A DNA stretch of 64,000 bases from Faecalimonas sp. GTDB lineage: Bacteria > Bacillota > Clostridia > Lachnospirales > Lachnospiraceae. Made by a program: the position numbers and the translations under genes. Position 1 is the stretch's first letter, and every line of letters starts with the position of its first letter. The notes under the pieces were generated by a model. The model saw only the letters and a program-made list of their open reading frames with translations. It had not been told where the DNA came from and did no database searches. Positions 61,595 to 64,000 of the stretch are shown here, one piece after another. The stretch spans positions 81,278-145,277 of the forward strand of contig JARICA010000020.1 of the NCBI GenBank assembly GCA_029264305.1. The letters are read 5' to 3'.

Positions 61595-62539
61595 ATGTCG
61601 TTTTTTATGAGTTCAGAAGAGTTATTGGGAACAAAGTTATTAGAGATTGTTTATATTTTAATTGGATTGATTGCAATTTATACGGGTGTGAAAAATGCAT
61701 TGGATAAAGAGAATCCTTCTAGAACAGGTACAGGTGTATTTTGGATTGTATTAGGAGTTGTGCTTGCCTTTGGTAGATGGATCCCTGCCAAGATGAATGG
61801 TGTTTTAATTATTGTTATGTGTATTCCGGCTATTTTACAGAAAGTTAAAATTGGGAAACATGACAAACCAACAGAAGAGGAATCAAAAGCAAATTATAAT
61901 AAAGTAGGTATGAAAATTTTTCTTCCTGCACTTGCAATTGGAATTTGTGCGTTAGGATTTGCGTTATTTACAGATCTTGGAGCTTTGGTTGGTGTAGGAG
62001 TAGGTGTACTTGTTTCAGCGGTATTATTAATTGTATTCTTAAAATCAAACACACCAAAAGTATTGTTGAATGACTCAGAACGTATGCTTTCTACTGTAGG
62101 TCCATTAAGTATGTTGCCAATGCTTCTTGCAAGTTTGGGAGCAATTTTTACAGCGGCAGGTGTAGGTGATGTAATTGCAAAAATTGTGGGAAATGTGATT
62201 CCAAAAGGAAATGTAAATGTTGGTATTATTGTATATGCAGTAGGAATGATGTTGTTTACTATGATTATGGGGAATGCTTTTGCGGCGATTACTGTTATGA
62301 CAGTAGGTATAGGAGCTCCGTTTGTATTTGCATATGGTGCTGATCCAGTATTGATTGGTATGCTTGCTCTTACATGTGGTTATTGTGGTACATTGCTTAC
62401 ACCTATGGCTGCTAACTTTAATATTGTACCAGTTGCATTATTGGATATGAAAAATAGATTTACTGTAATACGAAATCAAGTTGTAGTTGCAGTACTTATG
62501 CTTGTGTTCCAAATTGCATATATGATTATGTTTAAATAA
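61595..62539 (+). CDS. DUF979-family membrane protein
   Basis: A 314-residue membrane protein with about nine helices and the family features KVLLNDSERMLSTVGPLSM (about 152-170), IIMGNAFAAITVMTVGIGAP (about 225-244) and TCGYCGTLLTPMAANFN (about 263-279). The Gly-rich MGNAFAA and CGYCGTLLTPMA hairpins resemble the dual re-entrant loops of secondary transporters. It is the expected partner of the DUF969 protein 15 bases upstream. AGGAGG ribosome site. Confidence 0.88.
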   Translation: MSFFMSSEELLGTKLLEIVYILIGLIAIYTGVKNALDKENPSRTGTGVFWIVLGVVLAFGRWIPAKMNGVLIIVMCIPAILQKVKIGKHDKPTEEESKANYNKVGMKIFLPALAIGICALGFALFTDLGALVGVGVGVLVSAVLLIVFLKSNTPKVLLNDSERMLSTVGPLSMLPMLLASLGAIFTAAGVGDVIAKIVGNVIPKGNVNVGIIVYAVGMMLFTMIMGNAFAAITVMTVGIGAPFVFAYGADPVLIGMLALTCGYCGTLLTPMAANFNIVPVALLDMKNRFTVIRNQVVVAVLMLVFQIAYMIMFK

Positions 62540-62558
62540 AAAGAACTGAGGTAAAAAA

Positions 62559-63545
62559 ATGAAAGGAATAGATCGTGGAGCCGAAATTGTAATTAAAAAA
62601 TGGGTGAAATTAAAACCATGGCAAAAACTTTTGATTGTTACAAGTGAAGAAACGATAGAAGAGGCTCAGGCACTGAAAAAATTTGCATTGAAGAGAAGTG
62701 CTTCGGTAGATTTAATGATTGTAGAGAAAACAGGAATGAAAGTAGGAGTATTTTTTGATCAACATGAAGATATTTTTACTGGCTATCACGTGATTATAGG
62801 TGCTACGAACTATTCCTTAGTTACGACTCGTGCAGCAAAGAAAGCGATTAAACACGGTGGAAAATTTTTATCGCTTCCGCTTTGTACGAATGATGGGAAG
62901 CCGATGTTAAGTTATGATTTTATGACTATGGATACGAAGAAAAGTAAAATGCTTGCAATGGTCATTATGAAATACTTGAATTCAGCAAGTGTTATTCACA
63001 TTACCTCTAAGAATGGAACTGATTTAAAAGTCTATAAAAGAAATAGAAAAGCCGGATTTTTTAATGGAGTATTGAAAGATGGGAAAGGATATTCATCTGC
63101 CAGTATTGAAGTGTATGTTCCTATTGAAGAAACAAAAAGTGAAGGAATCATGGTGGTAGATGGTTCACTTGGATATATTGGAAAAGCCGATTATCCAACG
63201 AAAATAGAAATTTCACAAGGGAAAATTAAAAAGATACAAGATACGATTACAGGATGTCAGCTCCAGGAATATTTGAGAAGTTATGAAGATGAAGGGATAT
63301 TAGTTGCAAGTGAACTGGGAATTGGATTAAATTCTCAATCAAAATGTCGAGGGAAATGTTATATTGAAGACGAATCAGCATATGGAACATTTCATATTGG
63401 ATTTGGAAGAAATCTTGCTTTAGGTGGGGTGCATGAAGCTAGTGGACATTATGATTTGGTTTGTATGGAACCGAATATTTATGCTGATAATCGACAGATT
63501 ATGATGGAAGGGAAAATTATTACACCAGAACCAGAAGTGTATTAA
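62559..63545 (+). CDS. M29-like aminopeptidase (leucyl aminopeptidase, COG2309 type)
   Basis: A 328-residue cytoplasmic protein resembling M29 metallo-aminopeptidases such as AmpS/aminopeptidase T. The metal-ligand pattern is readable in the C-terminal half: VASELGIGLN (E), the DESAYGTFHIGFGRN block (E/H) and EASGHYDLVC (H-x-D) in the order of that family. The N-terminal half has IVTSEETIEEAQALKKF. Shorter than typical AmpS (about 410), missing the long central part. Lies between the DUF979 transporter-like gene and pyroglutamyl-peptidase, 19 and 11 bases away. Confidence 0.72.
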   Translation: MKGIDRGAEIVIKKWVKLKPWQKLLIVTSEETIEEAQALKKFALKRSASVDLMIVEKTGMKVGVFFDQHEDIFTGYHVIIGATNYSLVTTRAAKKAIKHGGKFLSLPLCTNDGKPMLSYDFMTMDTKKSKMLAMVIMKYLNSASVIHITSKNGTDLKVYKRNRKAGFFNGVLKDGKGYSSASIEVYVPIEETKSEGIMVVDGSLGYIGKADYPTKIEISQGKIKKIQDTITGCQLQEYLRSYEDEGILVASELGIGLNSQSKCRGKCYIEDESAYGTFHIGFGRNLALGGVHEASGHYDLVCMEPNIYADNRQIMMEGKIITPEPEVY

Positions 63546-63556
63546 GGAGGCAGAAA

Positions 63557-64000
63557 ATGAAAGTTTTAATTACAGGATTTGACCCATTTGGTGGAGAAGC
63601 CGTTAATCCGGCTTATGAATCAGTAAAATTAATTCCAGATAAGATTAAAGGTGCAGAAATTATCAAGTTAGAAATTCCGACTGTATTTTGGGAAGCGGGA
63701 AAAACAGTTGAGAAGGCTATAGAAGAATATCATCCAGATGCTGTGCTTTGTATCGGACAAGCAGGTAGAAGATCTAATATACAGGTAGAAAGAATCGCTA
63801 TCAATTTATGTGAAGCTCCGATTCCTGACAATGCAGGGAATCAACCTATGGATGAGAAATCCCAAGAAGATGGAGATGCGGCATATTTTGCAACGGTACC
63901 TGTAAAGGCGATGGTAAAAAATATCAATGATCATGGGATTCCGGCAAGTGTTTCCTATACAGCTGGAACATATGTATGTAATAATGTCATGTATGATTTG
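63557..64000 (+). CDS. pcp: Pyroglutamyl-peptidase I, 3' end outside window
   Basis: The first 148 codons of a cysteine peptidase that removes N-terminal 5-oxoproline from peptides. The start MKVLITGFDPFGGEAVNPA is the family hallmark. The catalytic glutamate is E78 in NIQVERIAIN and the nucleophile C141 in AGTYVCNNVMY; the catalytic histidine (about residue 165) and about 65 residues lie beyond the window. AAGGAGG sits 7 bases before the ATG. It closes, as far as visible, an operon for peptide and pyroglutamate use. Confidence 0.95.
   Translation, partial: MKVLITGFDPFGGEAVNPAYESVKLIPDKIKGAEIIKLEIPTVFWEAGKTVEKAIEEYHPDAVLCIGQAGRRSNIQVERIAINLCEAPIPDNAGNQPMDEKSQEDGDAAYFATVPVKAMVKNINDHGIPASVSYTAGTYVCNNVMYDL

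Overview
The window looks like chromosome from a low-GC, endospore-forming Firmicute, most likely a Lachnospiraceae gut anaerobe. The evidence is AT-rich DNA with strong AGGAGG ribosome sites, a spoIIA-sigF-spoVA sporulation block, a T-box in front of valS, rubredoxin, a cell-wall-anchored GH95 fucosidase and a Clostridia-style pst-phoU-phoBR operon. I do not assign a species. No rRNA, tRNA, CRISPR array or intact mobile element was seen.

Layout. 1-2727 (minus strand): a lipid/phosphatidate set (DAG-kinase-like, glycerophosphodiester phosphodiesterase, PAP2) plus a cut-off small membrane ORF. 2820-7303: a MarR repressor with a palindromic operator on its own promoter, followed by a two-gene heterodimeric ABC exporter. 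7337-15360: T-box, valS, an LTA-synthase-like enzyme, folC, a 45-residue ORF and a TPR membrane protein, closed by a terminator. 15382-19948: spoIIAA-spoIIAB-sigF, a sigma-G-type promoter, a 51-residue membrane ORF and spoVAA-AB-AC-AD-AE. 20035-25949: Na/phosphate symporter with PhoU tail, VanZ-like protein, PfoR-type EIIC protein, cobalamin adenosyltransferase, small alarmone synthetase and YitT protein. 26023-32175: Pho boxes, pstSCAB, phoU, phoB and phoR. 32242-32403: rubredoxin (minus).

32561-49667 is a capsule/exopolysaccharide locus: LCP ligase, CpsB phosphatase, CpsC/CpsD chain-length kinase pair, a secreted Ig-like protein, a PglF/WbpM-type dehydratase, a PglE-type aminotransferase, a PglC-type initiating transferase, two ATP-grasp ligases, an opine-dehydrogenase-like protein, a second PLP enzyme, one GT4 glycosyltransferase, Wzx and Wzy. 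With only one processive glycosyltransferase beside several amino-acid-type enzymes, the likely product is a short repeat built on a diamino (bacillosamine-like) sugar and decorated with amino-acid or opine-like groups. This is the most plausible undescribed chemistry in the window. The locus ends in about 1 kb containing a decayed ISL3 transposase and a 34-residue membrane ORF.

50565-56785: a strong promoter drives an unusual fusion of a PglD/NeuD-type acyltransferase with a NahK-type N-acetylhexosamine kinase. It is followed by a 1373-residue surface GH95 alpha-L-fucosidase whose N-terminal domain is interrupted by two sugar-binding-like modules. Together these suggest foraging on fucosylated mucin or milk glycans. 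56821-57411 is a TetR regulator (minus). 57480-64000 is a peptide-catabolism operon: a large M14-type peptidase, DUF969 and DUF979 membrane proteins, an M29-like aminopeptidase and pyroglutamyl-peptidase I, which is cut by the window end.
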